From Caulobacteraceae bacterium (GTDB lineage Bacteria; Pseudomonadota; Alphaproteobacteria; Caulobacterales; Caulobacteraceae): DNA of 12,052 nt. Below are positions 6,362 to 12,052 of the stretch, piece after piece. A model generated the notes under the pieces. It made no database searches, was not told the origin of the DNA, and saw nothing but the letters and a program-made list of their open reading frames with translations. A program made the position numbers and the translations under genes. The stretch covers positions 1-12,052 of the forward strand of contig JAQGII010000217.1 in assembly GCA_028291305.1 (NCBI GenBank), given 5' to 3'. Every line of letters begins with the position of its first letter. Position 1 is the stretch's first letter.

Positions 6362-7552
6362 ATGGACACGGACGCGCCAGAGGCGGCCAAGACGCGGGAG
6401 CCGCACGCCCTCGCGGAGGACGGCGGGACCATCCGGTTCGGGCCGGACCAGCCCCTGCGCCTGGACTCCGGGGCCAGCCTCGCCGGCGTCGAGATCGCCT
6501 ACCGCACTTGGGGCGTCTTGAATGCTGATCGGACAAACGCGGTCCTGATCTGCCACGCCCTGACCGGCGACCAGCATGTCGCGGGCGCGCACCCGACCAC
6601 CGGCAAGCCCGGCTGGTGGACGCAGATGGTCGGTCCCGGCCGGCCGCTCGATCCCGCGCGCCACTTCATCATCTGCTCCAACGTGCTGGGCGGCTGCGCC
6701 GGCGCCACTGGCCCGGCCTCGATCAATCCGGACACCGGTAGGCCGTGGGGCCTGGCGTTCCCGGTCATCACCATCCCCGACATGGTGCGCGCCCAAGCCA
6801 TGCTGGTGAAGGCGCTCGGCATCGACACCCTGTTCGCCGTGGTCGGCGGATCGATGGGCGGGATGCAGGTGCTGCAGTGGGCGGCGGACTATCCGGACCG
6901 CTTGTTCTCGGCCGTCTGCATCGCCTCGGCCGCCCGCCACTCGGCGCAGAACATTGCCTTCCACGAGGTCGGCCGCCAGGCGGTGATGGCCGATCCGGAC
7001 TGGCGCGGCGGCGAATACGCCGACCTGGGCGTGCGGCCGGAAAAGGGGCTGGCGGTGGCGCGCATGGCCGCGCACATCACCTATCTGTCGGAGCAGGCCC
7101 TGCAGCGCAAGTTCGGCCGCGAGCTGCAGCGCGACGGCCTGTCGTGGGGCTTCGACGCCGACTTCCAGGTGGAGAGCTACCTGCGCCACCAGGGGGCCAG
7201 CTTCGTCGACCGGTTCGACGCCAACAGCTACCTCTACATCACCCGGGCGATGGACTATTTCGACCTGGCCGCCGCCTACGACGGCCTGCTGGCCGAGGCC
7301 TTTCGCAAGGCGCGCGAGGTGCGCTTCTGCGTCCTCAGCTTCACCTCCGACTGGCTCTATCCGACGCCGGAGAGCCGCTCGATCGTGCGCGCCCTGAACG
7401 CCGCCGGCGCCCGGGTCAGCTTCGTCGAGATCGACAGCGACAAGGGCCACGACGCCTTCCTGCTCGACGAGCCGGTGATGCGCTCGGCCGTGGCCGGCTT
7501 CCTGGATTCCGCGGGCGACGCCCGGGGCCTGAAGACCGGGCCCGCCGCATGA
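6362..7552 (+). CDS. metX: Homoserine O-acyltransferase (MetX family)
   Basis: Alpha/beta-hydrolase enzyme that activates homoserine by acylation for methionine synthesis, 396 aa from the ATG at 6362. The catalytic triad is visible: S164 in GGSMGGMQ, D330 in SDWLYP and H363 in DKGHDAF. Other family blocks are [60 protein letters not shown] and [20 protein letters not shown]. The family is named acetyltransferase, but many members use succinyl-CoA, so the acyl donor is open. A longer form from GTG 6323 (409 aa) has a strong Shine-Dalgarno (AGAGGGAG, 6307-6314). However, its 13 extra codons include AGG and CTA, unusual for this genome, and overlie the likely promoter, so 6362 is preferred. metW overlaps the stop by ATGA, the common metXW pairing. 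No SAM-II riboswitch consensus was recognised upstream. Confidence 0.95.
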   Translation: MDTDAPEAAKTREPHALAEDGGTIRFGPDQPLRLDSGASLAGVEIAYRTWGVLNADRTNAVLICHALTGDQHVAGAHPTTGKPGWWTQMVGPGRPLDPARHFIICSNVLGGCAGATGPASINPDTGRPWGLAFPVITIPDMVRAQAMLVKALGIDTLFAVVGGSMGGMQVLQWAADYPDRLFSAVCIASAARHSAQNIAFHEVGRQAVMADPDWRGGEYADLGVRPEKGLAVARMAAHITYLSEQALQRKFGRELQRDGLSWGFDADFQVESYLRHQGASFVDRFDANSYLYITRAMDYFDLAAAYDGLLAEAFRKAREVRFCVLSFTSDWLYPTPESRSIVRALNAAGARVSFVEIDSDKGHDAFLLDEPVMRSAVAGFLDSAGDARGLKTGPAA

Positions 7553-8178
7553 GCCCGAGCGAAGCCGCGCGCCGCGAGGATTTCCGCGCCATCCTGGGCA
7601 TGGTCAAGCCCGGCGCGCGCGTGCTCGACATCGGCTGCGGCGAGGGCGTGCTGCTGGACATGCTGGCCCGCGACAAGCAGGTCGAGGGACGGGGCCTGGA
7701 GATCAGCCCGGCCAATGTGTCGCTGTGCCTGGCCCGCGGCCTGGCGGTGGTGCAGGGCGACGCCGACCACGACCTGGCCGACTTCCCCAACCGCGCCTTC
7801 GACTACGCCCTGCTGTCGCAGACCCTGCAGACGGTGCGCCAGCCGCGCCAGGTGCTGTCGGAACTGCTGCGCATCGCCGACCGGGCCATCGTCTCCTTCC
7901 CCAACTTCGCCCACTGGCGCGTGCGCTGGGAGCTGTTGACGCAAGGCCGCATGCCGATGACCGGCGTCCTGCCCCAGGCCTGGTGGGAGACCGAGAACAT
8001 CCACCTGTGCACCCTGCGCGACTTCACCACGCTGTGCGAAAGCCTGGACCTGAACATCGAGGCCTGCGCCGCCCTGGCCGAGGGCCAGTCAGCCCGGGCC
8101 ATCGATCCGCAGCGGCCGATCGAGAACTGGCGCGCGGAATCAGCCCTGTTCCTGCTGCGCCGCAAGGACGCGGCCTAA
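7549..8178 (+). CDS. metW: Methionine biosynthesis protein MetW
   Basis: 209-aa protein with a class I SAM-methyltransferase-like fold. Motif I is VLDIGCGEG (25-33), followed by [16 protein letters not shown] (50-65) and the [16 protein letters not shown] block (84-99). The long conserved run from [15 protein letters not shown] (116-130) through [18 protein letters not shown] (135-152) is characteristic of MetW and separates it from general methyltransferases. MetW accompanies MetX in many proteobacteria and Leptospira and is needed for efficient methionine synthesis there; its precise reaction is not settled to my knowledge. Its ATG overlaps the metX TGA (ATGA, 7549-7552), so the two are translationally coupled. 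It ends 28 bases from the convergent P-II gene. Confidence 0.95.
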   Translation: MSPSEAARREDFRAILGMVKPGARVLDIGCGEGVLLDMLARDKQVEGRGLEISPANVSLCLARGLAVVQGDADHDLADFPNRAFDYALLSQTLQTVRQPRQVLSELLRIADRAIVSFPNFAHWRVRWELLTQGRMPMTGVLPQAWWETENIHLCTLRDFTTLCESLDLNIEACAALAEGQSARAIDPQRPIENWRAESALFLLRRKDAA

Positions 8179-8188
8179 GGTTTGGTTC

Positions 8189-8202
8189 GGTACGCTTGTA
8201 CC
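8189..8202. terminator. Possible small bidirectional hairpin between metW and the P-II gene
   Basis: GGTAC-GCTT-GTACC forms a five-pair stem with a four-base loop in the 28 bases between two convergent stop codons. It reads as a hairpin from both sides. There is no T-tract on either strand, so it is at best a weak terminator or an mRNA 3'-end structure. Confidence 0.3.
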
Positions 8203-8206
8203 AGCC

Positions 8207-8551
8207 CTACCCCGTGATGGCCTGGGCGTCGCGTTCGCCGGTGCGGATGCGCAGGGCGGCTTCCAGGTCCATGACGAACACCTTGCCGTCGCCGATCTTG
8301 CCGGTATTGGCGGTGCGGGCGATGGCTTCGACCACGGCGTCGACCACGTCCGACGGCACGGCGATCTCCAGCTTCACCTTGGGCAGCAGTTTCACTTCGT
8401 ACTCGGCGCCGCGGTAGACCTCGGTCTTGCCCTTCTGGCGGCCGTAGCCGCGCACCTCGGTCACCGTCAGGCCCGAAGCCCCGGCTTCCGTGACGGCGTC
8501 CAGGACGGCGTCTAGCCGGCTCGGCTTGATAACCGCGGTGATCATCTTCAT
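8207..8551 (-). CDS. P-II family nitrogen regulatory protein (GlnB/GlnK type)
   Basis: 114-aa trimeric signalling protein that senses ATP/ADP and 2-oxoglutarate and controls nitrogen-assimilation enzymes or ammonium transport. The start MKMITAVIKP, the T-loop GRQKGKTEVYRGAEY with the uridylylation tyrosine at Y51, the B-loop TGKIGDGKVFV and the C-terminal RIRTGERDAQAI are all canonical, so it should be modifiable and nucleotide-binding. The ATG at 8551 is chosen because it gives the standard length and has GGAG ten bases upstream; further starts at 8560 and TTG 8569 are less likely. It is not next to glnA or amtB, the usual neighbours of glnB and glnK, so I do not assign either symbol. The gene follows the methyltransferase-like gene by 36 bases and may be co-transcribed with it. 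Confidence 0.94.
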   Translation of the reverse strand: MKMITAVIKPSRLDAVLDAVTEAGASGLTVTEVRGYGRQKGKTEVYRGAEYEVKLLPKVKLEIAVPSDVVDAVVEAIARTANTGKIGDGKVFVMDLEAALRIRTGERDAQAITG

Positions 8552-8587
8552 AGGGCGCATGCTCCGCAAAAACGGCGTTCACTTAAG

Positions 8588-9406
8588 CTAAGACGATTGT
8601 CCGAACGCTCCAAGGGCTTCCGGCGATCCGCCGGCGGCTGGATCGCCGAATTTGCCGGGGCCGGAGGCGCCGTCGCGGGCCAGGGCCGGGGTCCTGGCCG
8701 GTTTCAAGGCGCCCGGGACGAACACCCGGGCCGGCGCGCGCAGGCCCTTGGGCTTGACCGCGAAGGTCTGCTTGACCGCCTCCAGCAGGATCAGGCCGGC
8801 GAAGCGGGGCCACAGGCGCGCGCCCACCTGCTCGAAGCCCTCGGCGTAGCGGGCCAGCCCTTCGATAGGCGGGGCGTAGAGGGCGCGCGACCAGGCCAGG
8901 GGCTCCAGCTCCGCGTCGCGGGCCAGCTGCTCCAGCTGGCCGCGGGTGAAGGGGCGGCCGGATCCGAACGGCGTGCCTTCCGCGTTGGCCCACAGGCCCG
9001 AGCGGGCCGAGGCGGTCAGGATCACCCGGCCGGAGGGCGCCAGCACCCGCCACACTTCGCGCAGCAGGGCCAGGGGATCGTCGGCCTCCTCCAGCCCGTG
9101 CACCACCAGCACGCGGTCGAACATGGCGTTGGGGAAGGGCAGCGCCTCCTCGTCGGCGAGGCAGGACAGGTTGCCGCCGCCGCCCACCGGCCAGACCTCC
9201 ACGCCCTGCTGCGCGGGCATGGCGGCGACGATCCGCTGGGCCCGGCTGAGGCCGTCGAGGAAGGGGGTGGCGTAGCCGAGCGCCAGCACGTCCAGGCCCG
9301 TGGCGTAGCCCCAGGCCTCGTCCACCTTGCGTCCGACCATCTCGCGCACCGCATGGCCCAGAGGCCCTGCGTAGAAGCGGCGAAGCTCGACCACGTCGCG
9401 TCGCAT
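8588..9406 (-). CDS. Class I SAM-dependent methyltransferase-like protein
   Basis: 272 aa. The methyltransferase-11-like core is seen in VLALGYATPFL (40-50, at the position of SAM motif I), the acidic strand LPFPNAMFDRVLVVHGLEEADD (around 89-110), LLREVWRVLAPSGRVIL (114-130) and the GRPFTRGQLEQLARDAEL helix region (150-167). Motif I is degenerate: it lacks the usual DxGxGxG glycines. Residues about 235-272 form a Pro/Ala/Gly-rich low-complexity tail. The substrate is unknown. It is divergent from gloB, an arrangement I recall as common in alphaproteobacteria. A -10-like TATATT lies at 9453-9448. The ATG at 9406 has only a weak upstream GGGA. The family call is good; activity is uncertain because of the altered motif I. 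Confidence 0.85.
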   Translation of the reverse strand: MRRDVVELRRFYAGPLGHAVREMVGRKVDEAWGYATGLDVLALGYATPFLDGLSRAQRIVAAMPAQQGVEVWPVGGGGNLSCLADEEALPFPNAMFDRVLVVHGLEEADDPLALLREVWRVLAPSGRVILTASARSGLWANAEGTPFGSGRPFTRGQLEQLARDAELEPLAWSRALYAPPIEGLARYAEGFEQVGARLWPRFAGLILLEAVKQTFAVKPKGLRAPARVFVPGALKPARTPALARDGASGPGKFGDPAAGGSPEALGAFGQSS

Positions 9407-9422
9407 GCCAGGTTCCCATCGC

Positions 9423-9436
9423 GCCGCCGCGGCGGC
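9423..9436. repeat. GCCGCCGCGGCGGC palindrome upstream of the methyltransferase-like gene
   Basis: A perfect 14-base palindrome 17 to 30 bases upstream of the ATG at 9406, probably within that gene's 5' leader. Its all-GC composition makes chance plausible in this genome, but it could also be a protein-binding site or a leader hairpin. Confidence 0.4.
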
Positions 9437-9447
9437 CGCCAGCCATC

Positions 9448-9453
9448 AATATA
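9448..9453 (-). promoter_or_regulatory. Candidate -10 element of the methyltransferase-like gene
   Basis: TATATT on the minus strand (CCTATATT in Caulobacter-type alignment) in an otherwise GC-rich intergenic region, predicting a start near 9441 and a leader of about 35 bases. No convincing -35 is seen. Confidence 0.35.
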
Positions 9454-9461
9454 GGAGCGGC

Positions 9462-9490
9462 TTCGGATTCAGCCTAAGCCGGCGTAGAAA
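9462..9490 (+). promoter_or_regulatory. Candidate promoter of gloB
   Basis: TTCGGA (9462-9467) and TAGAAA (9485-9490) are separated by exactly 17 bases. They predict a start near 9497, about 26 bases before the gloB ATG. Both boxes are imperfect, so this is tentative. Confidence 0.3.
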
Positions 9491-9522
9491 CATCCTCAAA
9501 CCCGGCCCACCAGAGAGCGACC

Positions 9523-10284
9523 ATGCCGCTGCGTATCGAACAGTTCCCCGTCCTGAGCGACAACTACGGCTACCTGGTTCGCGACGAGGCCAGCGGCCAG
9601 GTCGCCTGCATCGACACCCCCGACGCCGACGCCATCGCCGCGGCGATGGACCGGCTGGGCTGGGGCCTGGACCTGATCCTCAACACCCACTGGCATCCCG
9701 ACCACGCGGGCGGCAACGAGGCGCTGAAGGCCCGGTTCGGCGCGACCATCTACGGGCCGCAGGAAGTGACCCGCATCGCGCCGCTGGACCATCCGGTGAC
9801 GGCCGGCGACACGGTCGCCCTGGGCGAGACCCGCTTCACCGTCATCGACGTCGGCGGCCATACCCTGCAGCACATCGCCTACCACGACGCGGCCGACCAC
9901 GTGGCCTTCGTCGGTGACAGCATCTTCCCGCTGGGCTGCGGCCGGATGTTCGAGGGCGACCCGGTGCAGATGTGGGGCGGCCTGTCGCGGATCGCCGCCC
10001 TGCCAGACGAGACCAGGCTCTACTGCGCCCACGAGTACACCGCCGCCAACGCCCGCTTCGCCCTGTCGGTGGACGACGCGCCGGCCCTGAAGGCGCGCGC
10101 CCAGGCGGTGTTCGCCGCCCGCGAGCGCGGCGAGTGGACCGTGCCGTCCACGGTCGGCGAGGAGAAGGCCACCAACCCCTTCCTGCGTGCGCCCAGGCTG
10201 GCCGAGCGGGTCGGCGCGGCGGGCAAGTCGGACGCCGAGGCCTTCGCCGCCGTGCGCCGGGCCAAGGACAACTTCAAGGGATGA
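9523..10284 (+). CDS. gloB: Hydroxyacylglutathione hydrolase (glyoxalase II)
   Basis: 253-aa metallo-beta-lactamase-fold enzyme that hydrolyses S-D-lactoylglutathione to D-lactate and glutathione, the second step of methylglyoxal detoxification in the cytoplasm. The binuclear metal site is complete: THWHPDH (H56, H58, D60, H61), H112 in GGHTLQH, D131 in FVGDSIF and H169 in CAHEY. The C-terminal helical domain with KATNPFLRA separates glyoxalase II from other hydrolases of the fold and binds glutathione. Length matches the family (about 250 aa). The ATG has AGAGAG five bases upstream. The cupin gene overlaps the stop by ATGA. It shares glutathione chemistry with ggt at the other end of the window, but nothing indicates co-regulation. 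Confidence 0.96.
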   Translation: MPLRIEQFPVLSDNYGYLVRDEASGQVACIDTPDADAIAAAMDRLGWGLDLILNTHWHPDHAGGNEALKARFGATIYGPQEVTRIAPLDHPVTAGDTVALGETRFTVIDVGGHTLQHIAYHDAADHVAFVGDSIFPLGCGRMFEGDPVQMWGGLSRIAALPDETRLYCAHEYTAANARFALSVDDAPALKARAQAVFAARERGEWTVPSTVGEEKATNPFLRAPRLAERVGAAGKSDAEAFAAVRRAKDNFKG

Positions 10285-10718
10285 CGGCGGGGATGACGGC
10301 CGGCGAGGTCGTCGCGCTGCTGGGCCTGGAACCCCACCCCGAAGGCGGCTGGTTCCGCGAGACCTTCCGCGATGCCCGGGGAGCGGACGGCCGCGCCGCG
10401 TCCACCGTCATCTACTACCTGCTGGCGCAGGGACAGGTGTCGCACTGGCACCGCGTCACCGACGCCGTGGAGGCCTGGAGCTTCCATGCCGGCGCGCCCC
10501 TGGAGTTGCGCATCGCGCCCTACGCCGGCGGCCCGCCCGAGACTGTCCGGCTTGGTCCGGATCTGGCCGCCGGCCAGCGGCCGCAGGCCGTCGTTCCCGC
10601 GGCGGACTGGCAGAGCGCCAGGAGCCTTGGGGCCTGGAGCCTGGTCGGCTGCACCGTGGCGCCGGGGTTCGAATTCTCGTCGTTCGAGATGGCCCCGCCG
10701 GGCTGGCGGCCGGCCTAG
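10281..10718 (+). CDS. DUF985 (cupin_5) family protein
   Basis: 145-aa single-domain cupin. Family motifs are HPEGGWFRETFRD (19-31), STVIYYLL (41-48), SHWHRVTDAVEAWSFHAG (54-71, with H55, H57, E64 and H69 as possible metal ligands) and LVGCTVAPGFEFSSFEMA (121-138). The product is cytoplasmic and its reaction is not established. The ATG at 10281 overlaps the gloB TGA (ATGA), so it is probably coupled to gloB; a second in-frame ATG at 10293 is possible. Neither has a spaced Shine-Dalgarno. It ends 11 bases from the convergent gene for the secreted protein. Confidence 0.9.
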   Translation: MTAGMTAGEVVALLGLEPHPEGGWFRETFRDARGADGRAASTVIYYLLAQGQVSHWHRVTDAVEAWSFHAGAPLELRIAPYAGGPPETVRLGPDLAAGQRPQAVVPAADWQSARSLGAWSLVGCTVAPGFEFSSFEMAPPGWRPA

Positions 10719-10729
10719 CGGCTCTGGCC

Positions 10730-11482
10730 CTAGCGCTTCAACGCCGCGTGGATGAAACGGTCCGACGACGGACGGCCGGCGAAGCCCTTGCCGGGGGTGA
10801 TGGTGACCTGCATCACCGGCCCGTTGATCGAGATGTCCGGCTTGGGGCCCTGCACGAACACCAGCTTGTCGAGCCGGACCATGAAGGCGTGGGCGTCGGC
10901 GCGGCGGGCCAGGCGCACCAGGGCGTCGGCGGCGACGGTGGCGGCGTCGGCGAACAGGGGGGCGGACTGGGGCGAGACGTTGGGGGCGGTGAAGGTGATC
11001 AGGTGCTGAGCGGCGCGCGAAGCGCGAGCGCTGGCCTGGATCATCCGCTGCAGCAGGACGCCCGGCGGGAGATTGGGCGTCGACTGCAGGTCTTCCGCCT
11101 CGCCGGCCATGGCCGCCGGAGAGCCGCCGGGTTCCTGGGCGGAGAACAGGGTCAGGCCGCCCAGGCGCGTGCTGCGCAGGACGGGCTCGCCCTGGTCATT
11201 GCGATAGATGGTGTCGCCGCGCGGCGCGGGCGAGGGCTCCAGCACCCAGACCTCGGGACTGTCGTCGAACTTCAACAGGGGGCGGGGACCCGACTGGCGG
11301 TCGAGCACGAAGGACTGGCCGTCGGCCCCGACATAGCGGGCCACGGGCGGGGTGGGCGCGCCGCGATTGTCGCCGAACGGCACAATGTTCTGCAGCATAG
11401 GAGCAGCGACAGCCGGTGCGCTTGCGCCCAGCAGGGCCGCAGCCACGACGCCGCCCAGGCTCGCCAAATTCCCACCTAACAT
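10730..11482 (-). CDS. Secreted protein of unknown function, DUF4908-like
   Basis: 250 aa. The N-terminus is a signal peptide: a hydrophobic stretch at about 5-22 ending APAVA, with likely cleavage after A26 or A27. It has no Lys or Arg before the hydrophobic core, which is unusual. The mature part includes YVGADGQSFVLDR and LLKFDDSPEVWVLEPSP, an Ala-rich helical middle (about 145-200) and a C-terminal VMQVTITPGKGFAGRP segment. It resembles a protein family I associate with Caulobacterales (DUF4908), but this is from memory. No catalytic motif is evident and the role is unknown. The ATG at 11482 lacks a well-spaced Shine-Dalgarno (GGAG is 13 bases away). A TTG five codons further in has AGGTGG just upstream, but would shorten the signal peptide. 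Confidence 0.8.
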   Translation of the reverse strand: MLGGNLASLGGVVAAALLGASAPAVAAPMLQNIVPFGDNRGAPTPPVARYVGADGQSFVLDRQSGPRPLLKFDDSPEVWVLEPSPAPRGDTIYRNDQGEPVLRSTRLGGLTLFSAQEPGGSPAAMAGEAEDLQSTPNLPPGVLLQRMIQASARASRAAQHLITFTAPNVSPQSAPLFADAATVAADALVRLARRADAHAFMVRLDKLVFVQGPKPDISINGPVMQVTITPGKGFAGRPSSDRFIHAALKR

Positions 11483-11512
11483 ACCGAGCGTAATGCTCCG
11501 GGACTGGGGCGC

Positions 11513-11518
11513 TTTTAG
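11513..11518 (-). promoter_or_regulatory. Candidate -10 element of the secreted-protein gene
   Basis: CTAAAA within TCCTAAAAGC on the minus strand, predicting a start near 11506 and a leader of about 24 bases. No consensus -35 is visible; the expected spacer is occupied by the 8-base-arm inverted repeat at 11522-11540. Confidence 0.3.
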
Positions 11519-11521
11519 GAC

Positions 11522-11540
11522 GTGATGGCGGCGCCATCAC
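11522..11540. repeat. Inverted repeat GTGATGGC-N3-GCCATCAC, operator-like
   Basis: Perfect 8-base arms around three bases. It lies 40 to 58 bases upstream of the ATG at 11482, directly before the -10-like CTAAAA. No T-tract follows on either strand, so a regulator-binding site is more likely than a terminator. The protein that would bind it is unknown. Confidence 0.55.
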
Positions 11541-11548
11541 ATCTGCTT

Positions 11549-11558
11549 GAAGGCCTTC
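11549..11558. repeat. GAAGGCCTTC palindrome
   Basis: A perfect 10-base palindrome directly abutting the strong hairpin at 11559-11584. It could be part of a compound 3'-end structure of the thiolase mRNA or chance. Confidence 0.4.
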
Positions 11559-11584
11559 TCGCGTCCTCCCCCTCGAGGACGCGA
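11559..11584 (-). terminator. Strong hairpin downstream of the thiolase gene
   Basis: TCGCGTCCTC and GAGGACGCGA form a perfect ten-pair stem with a six-base loop (GAGGGG as read on the minus strand). It begins 37 bases past the thiolase TGA. The stem is very stable, but no U-tract follows. It may be a U-tract-free intrinsic terminator or a stabilising 3' structure. Confidence 0.5.
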
Positions 11585-11621
11585 CGCCAAGCTTAACCGC
11601 TAATCCCTAACGGCCAATAGC

Positions 11622-12052
11622 TCAGGCCTTCTCGACGCACATGGCCACGCCCATGCCGCCGCCGATGCACAGGGTCGCCAGACCCTTCTTGGCGTCGGTG
11701 CGGCCCATCTCGTAGAGCAGGGTGGTCAGGATGCGCGCGCCCGAGGCGCCGATCGGGTGGCCGATGGCGATGGCCCCGCCGTTGACGTTCACCTTGGCCG
11801 GATCGAAGCCGAGGGTGCGGGTCACGCACAGGGCCTGGGCGGCGAAGGCTTCGTTGGCCTCGATCAGGTCCAGGTCCGCGACCTTCCAGCCGGCTTTCTC
11901 CAGGGCCTTGCGGGTTGCCGGAATGGGGCCGGTGCCCATCACCGCCGGATCGACGCCGGCGGTGGCCCAGGAGGCGATGCGGGCCAGGGGCTTGAGCCCC
12001 CGCGCCGCGGCGTCGGCCTCGCGCATCTGCACCAGGGCGGCGGCGCCGTCGT
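11622..12052 (-). CDS. phaA: Acetyl-CoA C-acetyltransferase (thiolase), 3' part only
   Basis: Only the last 142 residues are present; the 5' end is beyond the right edge, where the frame is still open at DGAAALVQM. The fragment is the C-terminal thiolase domain. NEAFAAQ lies in the loop region, [16 protein letters not shown] carries the catalytic His and [10 protein letters not shown] carries the second catalytic Cys. The run [28 protein letters not shown] closely resembles the Zoogloea/PhaA biosynthetic type, which condenses two acetyl-CoA to acetoacetyl-CoA for polyhydroxybutyrate or related pathways. The symbol is by resemblance; the N-terminal Cys and the upstream neighbours, such as phaB, cannot be seen. 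It is not tightly linked to the secreted-protein gene (139-base gap containing the three inverted repeats). Confidence 0.93.
   Translation of the reverse strand, partial: DGAAALVQMREADAAARGLKPLARIASWATAGVDPAVMGTGPIPATRKALEKAGWKVADLDLIEANEAFAAQALCVTRTLGFDPAKVNVNGGAIAIGHPIGASGARILTTLLYEMGRTDAKKGLATLCIGGGMGVAMCVEKA

Noticed and set aside
9423..9436. The GCCGCCGCGGCGGC palindrome as a proven operator
   Set aside because: It consists only of G and C in a very GC-rich genome, so chance symmetry is likely. It is listed only as a repeat.
1..12052. CRISPR array, insertion sequence, toxin-antitoxin pair or defence system
   Set aside because: No regularly spaced repeats, transposase motifs, paired small toxin/antitoxin genes or nuclease/helicase cassettes were seen on either strand. 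The gene content is housekeeping.

Overview
The window is a very GC-rich stretch of bacterial chromosome with strong G/C bias at third codon positions. It most likely comes from an alphaproteobacterium of the Caulobacteraceae (Caulobacter/Phenylobacterium type). The evidence is the close Caulobacter-like form of MetX, promoter-like sites resembling the Caulobacter housekeeping pattern TTGACgS-N10-14-GCTANAWC, tightly packed translationally coupled genes, and a secreted protein that resembles a family I associate with Caulobacterales. No phage, IS element, CRISPR array or other mobile DNA was seen. No gene-free stretch exceeds 300 bases; the longest is about 166 bases, between the SixA-like gene and metX.

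Layout. A tRNA-Arg(ACG) with encoded CCA lies on the minus strand at the left edge (14-90). A secreted gamma-glutamyltransferase (ggt, plus strand) follows, ending tail to tail with a five-gene minus-strand operon that reads from 6195 down to 2019. In transcription order this is a SixA-like histidine phosphatase, a DUF952 protein, dihydroorotate dehydrogenase pyrD, a TVP38/DedA-like membrane protein and a HAMP sensor histidine kinase. Four of its five genes are joined by 1- or 4-base overlaps; the pyrD/TVP38 junction is the exception. Divergent from it, metX-metW (plus strand) overlap by ATGA and form a methionine-biosynthesis unit. A minus-strand pair follows: a SAM-methyltransferase-like gene (8588-9406) and a P-II nitrogen regulator (8207-8551). 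Divergent from that pair, gloB and a DUF985 cupin gene overlap by ATGA. A minus-strand gene for a secreted protein of unknown function (10730-11482) and the 3' part of a PhaA-like acetyl-CoA acetyltransferase, running off the right edge, complete the window.

How the genes work together. The content is mostly core metabolism: glutathione turnover (ggt, gloB), pyrimidine synthesis (pyrD), methionine synthesis (metXW), nitrogen signalling (P-II) and acetoacetyl-CoA formation. The most unusual feature is that a phosphohistidine-phosphatase-like protein and an orphan sensor kinase share one operon with pyrD.

I did not find a new defence or mobile system. The most useful leads are the metX start region (a promoter placed to give a leaderless mRNA, competing with an upstream GTG that has a Shine-Dalgarno sequence), three inverted repeats clustered between the thiolase and the secreted protein, and the SixA/kinase operon. 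All identifications come from reading motifs by eye; no database search was possible.
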